A stretch of 21,170 nucleotides of DNA from Bacillota bacterium (GCA_017861355.1 JAGFXQ010000018.1:1-21170), one strand, 5' to 3'. Shown: positions 7,282 through 16,834, counted from the stretch's first letter. A program made the numbers and translations. The notes: generated from the sequence alone by a model not told the origin.

Positions 7282-9501
7282 ATGGAAGGAAAAAAGACTT
7301 TTATTGGGTATGATCTTGGAGATGGAGAATCTATCACCGATTACGTAACAATGGATGCTACTGCAGCTAAGGATGCTGTAAAAACATTTTTTACTGCTAT
7401 GACTATGCCGGATTTAAATGATCCGGGGCGTGCTCTTCCTACGACATACGGATATGACGAGTGCGGGAATCTGGTATTTGCAGAAAGTATTAAAAGTATG
7501 CCTGATTTGGTAAACGATGTACAAATTAATTTTAAGCGTCGTCCCAGTGATTTGCTCCCGAATTTATCACAAAAACGTTCTGAAGAATTAATGATACTTT
7601 TTGAGGATGCAAAAGTATGGCCAAGCCAAAAGGAATGCCCGGAATGCTATACACCAGAGATGGAAGCCTTCCGAAAATCGGTAGTGACATTTACCAATGC
7701 TGTTTTTGAAAACAAGAAGTATTTAGAACGTGTATCTAGTGAGGCCAGAGACAGTAGTGAGATCGTTTTCTGCGTAGGTCATCCAACAAAGTGGAACGAT
7801 TTGGACGTAGCTATTTATAAAGTAATTCTAAAAAGCAGTATCCTGGGAAAAGGGAGTTATGCCAATAAACAGACCAATTTAATTATGGCAGCGGAGTCTC
7901 GTGCCGCCTTTTTAACGATCAAGGATAAAGCAAGTGATAATGTTTTACCAAAAGGAACAAGTGCATTGCTCATTGATGTTGGTTCTTCGACCATTGATTT
8001 GACAGCAATGACCTCAAATTCACATAATTATCAATACAATAGTGGTAGCAATTATCTTGGTGTGCGATGTATCGACTATATTATTCGTGAGATGTATTTG
8101 GAATCGCTGCGCAATAAACCGGGAGAATATCAAAAGTATGAGAGCATTATCAGCAAGAACCCATCACAAGTGAAAGCACTGACACTAATTTGCCGTTTAG
8201 CCAAGGAACAAATGTACAGCACCGGTGCTGGGGTCTCAACAATATATTTTCTGGATTTACCGCCGCTACGTATTAATAAAGCTGATGTAGAACAGGCGAT
8301 TAATCGGTTTCCTGTTTCACAAATCCTAACGAAGAATATTTCATTGCCAAATGATCAGGCAAAAGCGATGGACAATAAAAACTGGAAGGAACTATTTCAT
8401 GATTTCCTATGTGAACAAAAAAGTGAAATATCCAAGCAAGGGATTAAGATAGGACGTATCATACTGACTGGTAGTGCATCTAAAATGACCTTTGTACCTC
8501 AGATTGTGAAAGATGTTTTTAATGATCTGCCGCAAGGTGGTGTATTAGCCGACATGGATCCCTCACGGTCTATTTCAATGGGTCTATCGCTGGTTGGGCC
8601 ATCGAATGAAAAGTCTCTGGAGTTTCAGAAGGATTTGAATGCTTTAATTGACAAAGAGTTACCCCAAATCATTGAACAGGATATCCCTAAGCTGGCAGAT
8701 GACTTAAGTATAGTCATTAATAATGTTGTTACCGATATTGTCAAGAAGGACATGCGCCTGTGGCGTAGTTCTCAAATTAAAACTCTTGCGGAAATGACAG
8801 ATAGAATTGAGTATGATTGCAATGAAAAACAATTACAAAAGGACTTGATGAACAACAAAGCGTATAATGATGCAATTCTAAAATGGACCGTGGAAGTAGT
8901 AGGGCTGGATATCGCTGTTAGGTTACAGGAAATCTGCCGCCGCTACGGGGTTAGAAATCTCACCCTTGAGGATCTTAATGTAATGGATATTCCGAAAATC
9001 GAAGGTGTGGGTGTGAATATTGATGTTCTGGATTTTGCAGATACCATCATCGCGATTGTATCAGTCATTGCCGGTATCATTACTGCAATTGTCCTGCCTA
9101 CCGTACTAGGTATTGTAATAGGATTGATTTCCTGGATTTCAGTTGGGATCGCGGGCTTTTTGTTAACAATTTTATTATCAATACCAGGTCCTGGTTGGTT
9201 AGTTTTGCTGGCTGTTGCAGGTATTGCAGTAGTAAGAAGTGCAGCGAAAGGATTAGGAAGTGCCAAGGAAGAATTGTTAAAGAAGATGCAAACAATAAAT
9301 CTCCCACAGTGGATCCGTGATCGTCTGACAGACGAAAAAATTGCAGCTGAGATTACTAAGGCGGATATGAAGTCTAAAATCAAGAAGTCGATTCTTGAAG
9401 AGAAGTCAAAAAAAGCTATTGTAGAGTCTGTGGCGAGAAACTTAAGCGGTCAGATTGAGAAACGTGCTGAGGATATTAAGTATGTAATAGAAAGTATTTA
9501 A
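7282..9501 (+). CDS. Hsp70/actin-fold ATPase with C-terminal hydrophobic segment
   Basis: The start at ATG 7282 is chosen over 7264 because AGGAG lies just before it and the first ATP motif then begins near residue 7. The 739-aa protein has the three nucleotide-binding motifs of the fold. These are phosphate-1 FIGYDLGDGE (7-16), phosphate-2 LLIDVGSSTIDL (229-240) and adenosine motif IILTGSASKM (393-402). The normal Hsp70 peptide-binding domain is not evident. A helical region follows, then about 64 hydrophobic, Gly/Ile-rich residues (~588-651), enough for two or three membrane passes. The tail is basic and helical. This suggests a membrane-anchored actin/Hsp70-like engine, not a soluble chaperone. 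Neighbours are a coiled-coil protein and a HerA-type ATPase gene. The gene's substrate is unknown. Confidence 0.85.
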   Translation: MEGKKTFIGYDLGDGESITDYVTMDATAAKDAVKTFFTAMTMPDLNDPGRALPTTYGYDECGNLVFAESIKSMPDLVNDVQINFKRRPSDLLPNLSQKRSEELMILFEDAKVWPSQKECPECYTPEMEAFRKSVVTFTNAVFENKKYLERVSSEARDSSEIVFCVGHPTKWNDLDVAIYKVILKSSILGKGSYANKQTNLIMAAESRAAFLTIKDKASDNVLPKGTSALLIDVGSSTIDLTAMTSNSHNYQYNSGSNYLGVRCIDYIIREMYLESLRNKPGEYQKYESIISKNPSQVKALTLICRLAKEQMYSTGAGVSTIYFLDLPPLRINKADVEQAINRFPVSQILTKNISLPNDQAKAMDNKNWKELFHDFLCEQKSEISKQGIKIGRIILTGSASKMTFVPQIVKDVFNDLPQGGVLADMDPSRSISMGLSLVGPSNEKSLEFQKDLNALIDKELPQIIEQDIPKLADDLSIVINNVVTDIVKKDMRLWRSSQIKTLAEMTDRIEYDCNEKQLQKDLMNNKAYNDAILKWTVEVVGLDIAVRLQEICRRYGVRNLTLEDLNVMDIPKIEGVGVNIDVLDFADTIIAIVSVIAGIITAIVLPTVLGIVIGLISWISVGIAGFLLTILLSIPGPGWLVLLAVAGIAVVRSAAKGLGSAKEELLKKMQTINLPQWIRDRLTDEKIAAEITKADMKSKIKKSILEEKSKKAIVESVARNLSGQIEKRAEDIKYVIESI

Positions 9502-9530
9502 ACCTCAGTAATCAGATGAACTGACTGGTG

Positions 9531-9566
9531 GCGCACATTAGCATACATGCTGGATGTGCGCTTATT
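9531..9566 (+). terminator. Intra-block hairpin, possible attenuator
   Basis: GCGCACAT (perfect complement ATGTGCGC) with an inner AGC/GCT stem spans 9531-9561 and is followed by TTATTT. It fills most of the gap between the Hsp70-like gene and the next gene. The T tract is short, so partial termination or mRNA-end protection is more likely than full termination. It may set a lower level for downstream genes. Confidence 0.55.
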
Positions 9567-9590
9567 TCATATAAACAGGGGGAATGGACA

Positions 9591-10565
9591 ATGAAAGTTG
9601 AACTTTGGTACGATCCGGTTCGTACAGAAACAAGAGTTTGCGTAAATGGACAGTGGCAGGAGGAAAGTGACATCTATACCTTCCTTTATCCGGTGCGTCA
9701 ATATACCTTGCAAACCTGGTTAAATGCGGCCGGTACCTGGCCGGGATTGATCCAACAAATGAATGACATTGCAAGGGGTGAAGAAATTAATCTGGAGTTT
9801 CACGGAAGGGATGTTGACTATATTGACCTATGTTCCGTAGTTGAAAAAATGGACATGCTTAAGTTAACATTTTGTTTGTGGGATACGCTTGAAGAGAGTT
9901 TTAACAAAGTTGAGTTTGTAAAAAAATCAATATATGAAATGAAGAAGGAACTTGGGAGTAATACAGAAATAGACAAAAGTGAGGCCTTGTTAAAGAAGGA
10001 TCCGGAAGAAAAAGAATGGTTGGTGGTTATCCACTCGGAACAGGATCTGCATAAGGCTGAAAAGGATGATCGAATATGCTGCGTAGTTTTAAGCGATGTT
10101 TTAGATACATATGAACGACTTGAACAGATGGAACGCTTGACCCGTTCGATGCGTAGGCCAATGGACGCTATCTGTTGTTGCTTTCAGGATGCCGTATTAA
10201 TGGACTCCTTTGTACGTTATGCAACGCAATTTCCCAGACTTAAGTTTCGTTTTCATACAGAAGGCTGTTCATCGTGGAGAGAAGAGTTGTGGGCAAAGTA
10301 CGGGAAAGCAAATCGAATCAAAAAGCAGCTAGAAATATGTAATATTATTAGTGATCAAGCATTGATTTATCTTGGACAACAAAAAGCGATAAATGATAAT
10401 CGAAGAATGGAACTTAGCAATAAAAAGATGAGAGGCGAGCAATCACAAGCAGAGGAAGATGAATTTGATGACTGTCAGAAAAAATCCTCTCAAATTCGCA
10501 AGTGGCAAGTTTCGTGGGAAAAGATAAAAGATCAATTAAATAAGTCGCTTGCACAGGAAGCATAA
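9591..10565 (+). CDS. Unknown protein upstream of the HerA-like ATPase
   Basis: The start is ATG 9591 with CAGGGGGA 8 bases before it. An earlier in-frame start at 9528 would read through the hairpin and is rejected. The 324-aa protein matches no family I recognise. The first ~100 residues look beta-rich (MKVELWYDPV, TRVCVNGQW). The middle has an alternating strand/helix pattern (EWLVVIHSEQDL, ICCVVLSDVLD). The last ~60 residues are charged and helical, probably coiled coil. No signal peptide or membrane helix is visible. It is separated from the ATPase gene by 16 bases and is probably a dedicated partner of it. Confidence 0.75.
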   Translation: MKVELWYDPVRTETRVCVNGQWQEESDIYTFLYPVRQYTLQTWLNAAGTWPGLIQQMNDIARGEEINLEFHGRDVDYIDLCSVVEKMDMLKLTFCLWDTLEESFNKVEFVKKSIYEMKKELGSNTEIDKSEALLKKDPEEKEWLVVIHSEQDLHKAEKDDRICCVVLSDVLDTYERLEQMERLTRSMRRPMDAICCCFQDAVLMDSFVRYATQFPRLKFRFHTEGCSSWREELWAKYGKANRIKKQLEICNIISDQALIYLGQQKAINDNRRMELSNKKMRGEQSQAEEDEFDDCQKKSSQIRKWQVSWEKIKDQLNKSLAQEA

Positions 10566-10581
10566 AAGAGGAGAGAGCCTT

Positions 10582-13500
10582 ATGAGTGAATTTAAAGAAG
10601 AAATTCAACAACATCCGCAGGAACTGCTTTTTTTGGCCGATCAAGTAATACAACAAACACATTATGAGAAGCTGGATTTGCTGCCTCTATGTGAGATACG
10701 TCCTGAAATTTTAGGGATACGACCCGGAGATGTGACCTGTTTGTTTCGGGTAACTGAGCTGGTTTGTAATAAAGAAGAAGGTACGCAGAAGGACTTAACA
10801 ACGGTATTGAATGCCTTAAACTCCTGTGGAGCGACCTGCATTATGCTGTTACAGTGTCGGGAAGGTCGAAGTGAATTATATCTTGGTGCAGTCAATAAGA
10901 AAAAGTATCAGAACTTATACTATTTGAATACGATTAGGGACATTTTGAGGACGGGGATTGAAGGAAATCTTCCCGGAACCGAATTACAGGAAATCTATTC
11001 CAGAGAGCAGATAGAAAGCAAATTACAGGAATGTCTTGATGATGGTTTTGATACACAATGTATTACTGCTGTCTCATGTGCAGCAACTCAACCTCGTAGC
11101 GGCGAACGAGCTGCTGGATTAGAAAAGCTGTTGAGTGCCGTTGGAAAGCGCAACTTTTCTCTTTTATTATTTGCAGATCCTGTTGAAAGTGAGCAAATGC
11201 AGTTGATTCGGCAGGGATATGAAGAATTAGGGACTCAACTGTCCGAGATGGAATCAGTATCCATCACCTGCCAGACCGGATCTAACGCAACGCTTTCAAC
11301 GAACTACTCTGAAACTTTAAGTGAAAGCTTAAGTAAAGGTATTTCTCATACACAAAGCTACTCCACATCGAATGGTTGGAGCAGAGGTCAGAATAATGGA
11401 GAAACGGAACAAGCAGGCGGGACTGCACGTAAAGTTGTAGCTGGGATTACTGCGTTGGCAGTAGCTGGTACGACAATGAGTCCCACAGCTGGATATTTTG
11501 CTATGAATGCCGTTTCTACAATTATGGGTGGGAATACAAAGCAAAGTGGAATAAATGAAGGTGAGACCGGTAGTGAGACAAGTGGAGAGACCGATGCTGT
11601 CACGGATACGATCCAGAAAGGGAGGACGACACAAGAGGGTAATGGTTTCTCACAGGGAACCTCAGAAAGCATCTCCATACAGACCGTTACAAAAGACCGA
11701 CATATTCAAGGGTTGCTTTCGCGTTTGGATACCTATCTGGGATGGTTAAATCGTTGCGAAAATTATGGTATGTTTAATTGCTGTGCTTATGTAATCTCTG
11801 GAAGTGCGAGCGTAAATCTACTCGTTGCCAGTCAGTATCAGGCTTTGATACAGGGTGAAGGTGAGATGAGCCAGCCCGTAACAATTAATACCTGGACTAC
11901 AACCAATGGTGTCGAGCAAGTTCGTCAATCGCTTTTGCATCTGATGCACCCTACTGTAATGAGAGATTATGTAGAAATTTCGCCTGCTATGCTGATTAGC
12001 AGCAAGGAGCTTTCCCGTCAAATGGCACTTCCCCAGGAAGCAGTAATTGGAGTTAGCGTGATGGAATATGCTTCTTTTGGGCGAGAAGTAGTTAGAAAAG
12101 CACCAATGAAAGCATGTAATCTAGCAAGAGTTGGTGTGATTACGCATATGGGAAAGGCGGATCAAAATCAACCCGTACTACTAGATATGCAAAGCTTGGC
12201 TGCACATACCTTTATTGCAGGGACAAATGGTTCGGGAAAATCAAATGTGATTTTTCGTCTGCTGGAAGAATTACAGCAAACCTCGATTCCATTTATGGTC
12301 ATAGAACCGGCAAAGGGTGAGTATAAAAATGTTTTTGGACGTGATAAAAACGTAAAGGTTTATGGAACAAATCGAACAAAAACCCCATTGCTACACTTGA
12401 ATCCATTCTGGTTTAATAGTGATGTTGATGTAAAAGAACATATCGCACGTCTGATGGACGTATTCAATGCTAGCTGGCCGATGTATGCTGCTATGCCATC
12501 GGTGTTGAATACGGCAATTGAAAATGCATACAAAGCATGTGGGTGGAATTTAAATACCTCTCGTTGTGCAGGTCAACGAATATTTCCTACAGTAAAGGAT
12601 GTACTTGTTGCTTTAAAACAGAAAATGGAGGCAACCGCGTTTTCTGAGGAAGTGAAGGGTAACTATGTTGGTGCACTATCCACTCGGTTAGAGTCTCTCT
12701 GTAACGGAATTTATGCGGATATTTTTTCTGGTGCTGATCTTGGTGACATCTCACTTTTTGAAGAGAATGTTCTTATCGATCTGAGCCGTGCAGGTTCACC
12801 TGAGGTTAGTGCTATGATAATGGGAATATTATTGATTCGCCTCAGAGAATATCGAATGAGTGAAGGTGCATTAAATCACCCTCTTCGTCATGTCACCATA
12901 TTAGAGGAAGCTCATCATCTGTTACGCCGAACCTCCGCCGCTCAAACAGAGGGCGGGGCAAATCTAATGGGGAAGGCAGTAGAGATGATTTCCAATGCGA
13001 TTGCGGAGATGAGAAGCTATGGAGATGGCTTTATTATAGCGGATCAATCCCCAGGCCTTTTAGATCCTTCTGTTTTACGAAATACAAACACAAAAATCAT
13101 CCTTCGTCTTCCAGAAGGAGGAGACCGAGAGCTTGTGGGAGATACAATTGGTTTAACTGGAAAGCAGACCTTTGAAATATCTAGATTAAAAACCGGAGTT
13201 TGCGTAATATATCAGAAAGATTGGCTTGAGGCGGTTCTTTGCCTGGTGGATCGTGCTACGCATAATGAGGAGTTATATTGCATGCCGGAATTGCCGGATG
13301 ATGAAGAACTGCGACGTGGGAAACTGATACAAGCTTTGTTACACTTGGCGACCGATGCAAATCAAACAAGTATTAGTCATACAGAATTGATTGATTTGGT
13401 TTTACATAGTGCAATGTCTGGAGACTGCCGTAAAAAGCTACTTAATACAATAGCGCTTCCTCGTATGTCGTGGAGCAAATGTTCACAGCTTATAACAGAT

Positions 13501-14193
13501 ATTATACCATTAACGTTAGAATTACCAATACATTCGGATGATGCAGCGATAAATGAATGGTACAATGAAACAATCGAAACGAACGAGCTGGACCGAAATC
13601 TGGATGAGGAAAGTATTCGCTTTGTCGTAGCAGCACATGCGTGGCAAAGAGCAAAGCAGGACAATGAGTGGAAAAATATAGCAAGGAGGTTTTTCCCCGG
13701 AGAAGAACAAATATCGATCGAAAGGATTCGTGGTTTAGCATTGGCCCTCCTTTGCGGTAAAACGACGATGAATAATCTGACAGACGTCTCTGCAAATGAA
13801 ATTGATGAATGGTATGAAGAATTGTCAACCTCAAATGATACCGATATATTAATTGCCGATGTGCTAAAAAAATACAGGCAGACCGGAGTTATTCGAAAAA
13901 AAGGTGAACTTAAGCCTTACAGTCAGATCTCCTGGGAATTAATTGGAGGAGAGACGGTTTGGCAAAGTGCATATTCTTTCTTGGAAGCGAAAAACTATGC
14001 CGATTGGGATAAGATTGTCCGTACATTGCTATCACATTCCGTCATTTGTGAGAAAGAAGTTCAAACGGAACTTCTGAGTTTGTTGCTTCAGCATCAAGGA
14101 GGCAATTCAATCGTACGAAGCTTTTATTATCCATGGCTTGCCTGGACTAAAAAAGCAGAATATGGAACAAAGAATGCTAATTGTGAACTATAG
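10582..14193 (+). CDS. HerA/VirB4-type P-loop ATPase (DUF87-like), large
   Basis: ATG 10582 is chosen because AAGAGGAGAG precedes it; in-frame starts from 10549 overlap the previous gene. The 1203-aa protein carries Walker A GTNGSGKS (547-554) and Walker B VTILEEAHHLL (770-780). It also shows HerA/VirB4-like downstream features, such as FIIADQSPGLLDPSVLRNT and the later TGVCVIYQ strand. These ATPases form hexamers that move DNA or drive secretion of protein or DNA. Residues ~234-365 are unusual: Ser/Thr/Gly-rich flanks around a hydrophobic Ala/Gly stretch (~284-317) that could insert in a membrane. About 320 helical residues follow the ATPase core. No nuclease such as NurA is adjacent, which argues against a simple DNA-end-resection role. 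Confidence 0.9.
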   Translation: MSEFKEEIQQHPQELLFLADQVIQQTHYEKLDLLPLCEIRPEILGIRPGDVTCLFRVTELVCNKEEGTQKDLTTVLNALNSCGATCIMLLQCREGRSELYLGAVNKKKYQNLYYLNTIRDILRTGIEGNLPGTELQEIYSREQIESKLQECLDDGFDTQCITAVSCAATQPRSGERAAGLEKLLSAVGKRNFSLLLFADPVESEQMQLIRQGYEELGTQLSEMESVSITCQTGSNATLSTNYSETLSESLSKGISHTQSYSTSNGWSRGQNNGETEQAGGTARKVVAGITALAVAGTTMSPTAGYFAMNAVSTIMGGNTKQSGINEGETGSETSGETDAVTDTIQKGRTTQEGNGFSQGTSESISIQTVTKDRHIQGLLSRLDTYLGWLNRCENYGMFNCCAYVISGSASVNLLVASQYQALIQGEGEMSQPVTINTWTTTNGVEQVRQSLLHLMHPTVMRDYVEISPAMLISSKELSRQMALPQEAVIGVSVMEYASFGREVVRKAPMKACNLARVGVITHMGKADQNQPVLLDMQSLAAHTFIAGTNGSGKSNVIFRLLEELQQTSIPFMVIEPAKGEYKNVFGRDKNVKVYGTNRTKTPLLHLNPFWFNSDVDVKEHIARLMDVFNASWPMYAAMPSVLNTAIENAYKACGWNLNTSRCAGQRIFPTVKDVLVALKQKMEATAFSEEVKGNYVGALSTRLESLCNGIYADIFSGADLGDISLFEENVLIDLSRAGSPEVSAMIMGILLIRLREYRMSEGALNHPLRHVTILEEAHHLLRRTSAAQTEGGANLMGKAVEMISNAIAEMRSYGDGFIIADQSPGLLDPSVLRNTNTKIILRLPEGGDRELVGDTIGLTGKQTFEISRLKTGVCVIYQKDWLEAVLCLVDRATHNEELYCMPELPDDEELRRGKLIQALLHLATDANQTSISHTELIDLVLHSAMSGDCRKKLLNTIALPRMSWSKCSQLITDIIPLTLELPIHSDDAAINEWYNETIETNELDRNLDEESIRFVVAAHAWQRAKQDNEWKNIARRFFPGEEQISIERIRGLALALLCGKTTMNNLTDVSANEIDEWYEELSTSNDTDILIADVLKKYRQTGVIRKKGELKPYSQISWELIGGETVWQSAYSFLEAKNYADWDKIVRTLLSHSVICEKEVQTELLSLLLQHQGGNSIVRSFYYPWLAWTKKAEYGTKNANCEL

Positions 14194-14279
14194 GGTATGA
14201 ATTCACCTGAATATGGTACAGTACTATCACAATAGATAAGGGGATTTTAAATAGGAAGATAAGAAAGGATGTGTACTAT

Positions 14280-15092
14280 ATGATAGAGCTTGGAGATAGC
14301 TCAGGGATGGGAAGTACTATGATGAATGACAAACTGAATGCCCCTGGATTATTAGAAAAATCAGAAGATGTGATGAGCAATATCGAGAATACGGAAGACT
14401 TAGATCGTATGAATCAAGGCGTAGACGGAATGGCCCTGGAGCCAGAGATTCGCAATGATGTGCCTGGCTGTGATGAGGCATGGGTAACCGGAGAACCACA
14501 TGGCAGTGCAGTAAAAATGGATTTCAATCAAGGAGATAATCCCTATAATGCAGCTGGTAATTGTGGGTTGGTAAGTATTTGTAATATGTTAAGACGAGCG
14601 GATTCCAATATAACAGAAGATGATGTAACACGATGCGCGATCACGAATGGGTTATGTGACTATAATCCGTCAGGTGATCCGAGTGACAATGGTGGAACAA
14701 CACTAGATATGCGGAAAGATGTACTTGCTAAATTAGGCATTTCCAGTGATATTTATCCTTCTGATAATGGTGGTTCTTTGGAGACGATTGCTGATGCAAT
14801 TGACAGCGGAAAGGGTGTTGTGATAAGTGTCAATGCAGGTGCTTTATGGGATTGTGATGATGGTAGCCCGACTTTTTTCGGGATGGCACGTTCGAATCAC
14901 TGCATTGCGGTAACAGGAATCGCACGGGATGCTTCAACCGGAGAAATAACAGGAGTATATATTGCTGATAGTGGTCGTGGAATGCCGGAGGATTCTTGCA
15001 GATACCTTACAGTTGATGAATTCGACGAAGTATATACTGATGTCTTAGGTTCTGGTGCGAACATCACGAATGAACCGATTATGGAGGGTTAG
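14280..15092 (+). CDS. Papain-like/C39-like cysteine peptidase candidate
   Basis: ATG 14280 is chosen over GTG 14271 because AAAGGA lies 10 bases before it. The 270-aa protein has the order of a papain-fold active site. Gln84 lies in FNQGDN, Cys95 at a helix start in GNCGLVSICNML, His207 in NHCIAVTGIA and Asp230 in YIADSG. The first ~75 residues are acidic and unstructured-looking, with no signal peptide. Such domains serve as processing proteases or as toxin domains in polymorphic toxin and effector systems. A tightly linked small gene follows, as expected for an immunity protein or inhibitor. The catalytic residues are visible; the target and whether it is exported are inference. Confidence 0.78.
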   Translation: MIELGDSSGMGSTMMNDKLNAPGLLEKSEDVMSNIENTEDLDRMNQGVDGMALEPEIRNDVPGCDEAWVTGEPHGSAVKMDFNQGDNPYNAAGNCGLVSICNMLRRADSNITEDDVTRCAITNGLCDYNPSGDPSDNGGTTLDMRKDVLAKLGISSDIYPSDNGGSLETIADAIDSGKGVVISVNAGALWDCDDGSPTFFGMARSNHCIAVTGIARDASTGEITGVYIADSGRGMPEDSCRYLTVDEFDEVYTDVLGSGANITNEPIMEG

Positions 15093-15094
15093 AT

Positions 15095-15613
15095 ATGAAA
15101 AAAATGGAAGAGATAATGATGGTTTTAATCCAAAATAATGCAATCGTTGCTGCACATATGGAATTGGAAGCAGTTTCTTATCCGGTTCCAGGCAAAATCA
15201 ATGATTGTATCGTTGAACGGTTCTTTTTGTTTTCAAACCAACCGACAACGATAAAATGTCGTCCTTATGCATGGTTTAGTATTGACTCCGAAACCGGCAA
15301 ATTACTTCAATATTGTAATTGTAAGGTTCAGGATTTTGCCGAAGAACTCAATACTTCACTTACTCAAAAGATAGATTATGGTGCACCGATGAAGGGGAAT
15401 AATAAAGAACTTATGGCAGCGAAACGTGAGTTTACATCGCTGTACGCACAGATAAGAGAATTCGTTTTTTTACCGTCGTTAGAGGATGTTCAAAAGAAAA
15501 TACTGTCTCGCTATAAAGAACTACAGGATCAGCTAATTAGCTCAGAGGCACTTTCTTACTATCAATTACTATCCAAGGAATTTTATGCGTGGATGACCAA
15601 AACGCTTTCGTAA
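15095..15613 (+). CDS. Unknown protein coupled to the cysteine-peptidase gene (possible immunity protein)
   Basis: This 172-aa protein starts 2 bases after the peptidase stop, with GGAGGG inside the end of that gene, so translation is probably coupled. The N-terminal half looks like a beta domain (IVERFFLFSN, IKCRPYAWFSID). The C-terminal half is helical (REFTSLYAQIREF, LEDVQKKILSRYKEL). No family was recognised and no membrane segment is visible. Order and coupling fit a toxin-immunity or protease-inhibitor pair. A protease adaptor is equally possible. Confidence 0.75.
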   Translation: MKKMEEIMMVLIQNNAIVAAHMELEAVSYPVPGKINDCIVERFFLFSNQPTTIKCRPYAWFSIDSETGKLLQYCNCKVQDFAEELNTSLTQKIDYGAPMKGNNKELMAAKREFTSLYAQIREFVFLPSLEDVQKKILSRYKELQDQLISSEALSYYQLLSKEFYAWMTKTLS

Positions 15614-15679
15614 TATTATCATGTAATAGTTGACAATAACAGATTTGAAAGGAATGGTGGTAATTTGGAGGACAGTAAG

Positions 15680-16450
15680 ATGATTACCTTTCCATTTGAA
15701 ATTGACTTGATACAAGATGCTCATTTGGATAGTTTAAAGGTACGTCTGCCAGAATTAATTGTCAGTTCGGATGGAAAGCATGGTATAGGATATCCAATAG
15801 CAGATATTATTGAAAATATAATAGCTACGAAAATCGAGCAGTGGAAGGAGGGGGATTTCCAGACGGTATTAGGAGTTACAGATTCGATTAAGAGCGCATG
15901 TTCTGGAAACAAGTACATTGATACATTAATGGAGAATAATCGTTATTTATATGAAATTCAATATTGGGTTACGAATAGAAGCCTTAATCTGGAGCAGCAT
16001 TTAGGTGAGGCGGAAACAACCAGAGATTTTAGTGATGTTACGCACAACCTGGCAAAGCAAATTGGCTTTATGATAACTCCAACTGTATCGGAGTGTGCAT
16101 TCAATGCATCAGAATTAATCACGAATAATATTGCAAAGAAAACACTTCAAATTATTGTGGGTTTACCTATGTTAAGAATGGTTATTATGCCTCAAATATT
16201 AAATACAATGCAGCTAGCAAATCAATGGATGACAGACCCTCTAAATGTGAATTATATCTTACCAAGAATGATTTATTACACTATCCCAAAGTTTTTTAGA
16301 GAAAGAATATGTGCATCAATGAATTTTGCAGTAATTGATCGTGTTCATATGAAAAATGAATTAATCAATATAATTATGAGTGGAGAAAATATTCAAAGGA
16401 TAACACAATGCTTCAAGGAGGTGTTTACTCCTACTGAGGACAAACGGTAA
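15680..16450 (+). CDS. Helical protein of unknown function
   Basis: ATG 15680 has GGAGG at 8 bases, better than the TTG at 15665 that overlaps that site. The 256-aa product is mostly helical. Residues ~155-185 include a moderately hydrophobic, Met-rich run (LQIIVGLPMLRMVIMPQIL) that may be amphipathic or membrane-associated. No catalytic motif or known domain was seen. It may be a structural component linking the peptidase pair with the membrane genes downstream. Confidence 0.72.
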   Translation: MITFPFEIDLIQDAHLDSLKVRLPELIVSSDGKHGIGYPIADIIENIIATKIEQWKEGDFQTVLGVTDSIKSACSGNKYIDTLMENNRYLYEIQYWVTNRSLNLEQHLGEAETTRDFSDVTHNLAKQIGFMITPTVSECAFNASELITNNIAKKTLQIIVGLPMLRMVIMPQILNTMQLANQWMTDPLNVNYILPRMIYYTIPKFFRERICASMNFAVIDRVHMKNELINIIMSGENIQRITQCFKEVFTPTEDKR

Positions 16451-16501
16451 GATTAACACAGTGTGGACATTGAGCAGTAAACAATTAGGAGGAGGAAAAA
16501 T

Positions 16502-16819
16502 ATGGTTGAGTTAAAGATAAAGATAAGCGAAATTGATTATGGAGCAGCAATGGATTCTTTGCTTCCGGTTATCATACAGCATGTATCGGAAGGCGAAAAT
16601 GCTGGTTTTTTTGCAAAAATGCTTGGTAAGAACAATGCAATCGCAGGAGTAATGGCAAAAGCAGCATTGGCAGCATTGCCTCAAAATAAAAAAGATGAAA
16701 TTGCTGTAGCAATTATAGAAAAATATCATGATGAGATTACAAAAGGCTTAGTTGAATTTGCCAGAAATAAAGGGATTTCTTTTCAGCTGGATGAAATGCA
16801 GGTATCTGCCAAAGAATAA
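16502..16819 (+). CDS. Small helical protein of unknown function
   Basis: This 105-aa protein has a strong AGGAGGAGG ribosome site before its ATG. An N-terminal strand (MVELKIKISEIDY) is followed by Ala-rich helices (AIAGVMAKAALAALP) and a basic-acidic helical tail. It has no clear membrane helix, signal peptide or family match. The next gene begins 15 bases downstream, so the two are probably expressed together. Confidence 0.7.
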   Translation: MVELKIKISEIDYGAAMDSLLPVIIQHVSEGENAGFFAKMLGKNNAIAGVMAKAALAALPQNKKDEIAVAIIEKYHDEITKGLVEFARNKGISFQLDEMQVSAKE

Positions 16820-16834
16820 TTAGGAGGAGTTATA

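Noticed and set aside
8943..9383. 146-aa minus-strand frame inside the Hsp70-like gene
   Set aside because: It lies wholly opposite the hydrophobic segment of a well-supported gene and reads as low-complexity shadow sequence.
9528..9590. Upstream start for the 324-aa protein
   Set aside because: The extension runs through a strong hairpin and lacks a ribosome site, whereas ATG 9591 has one.
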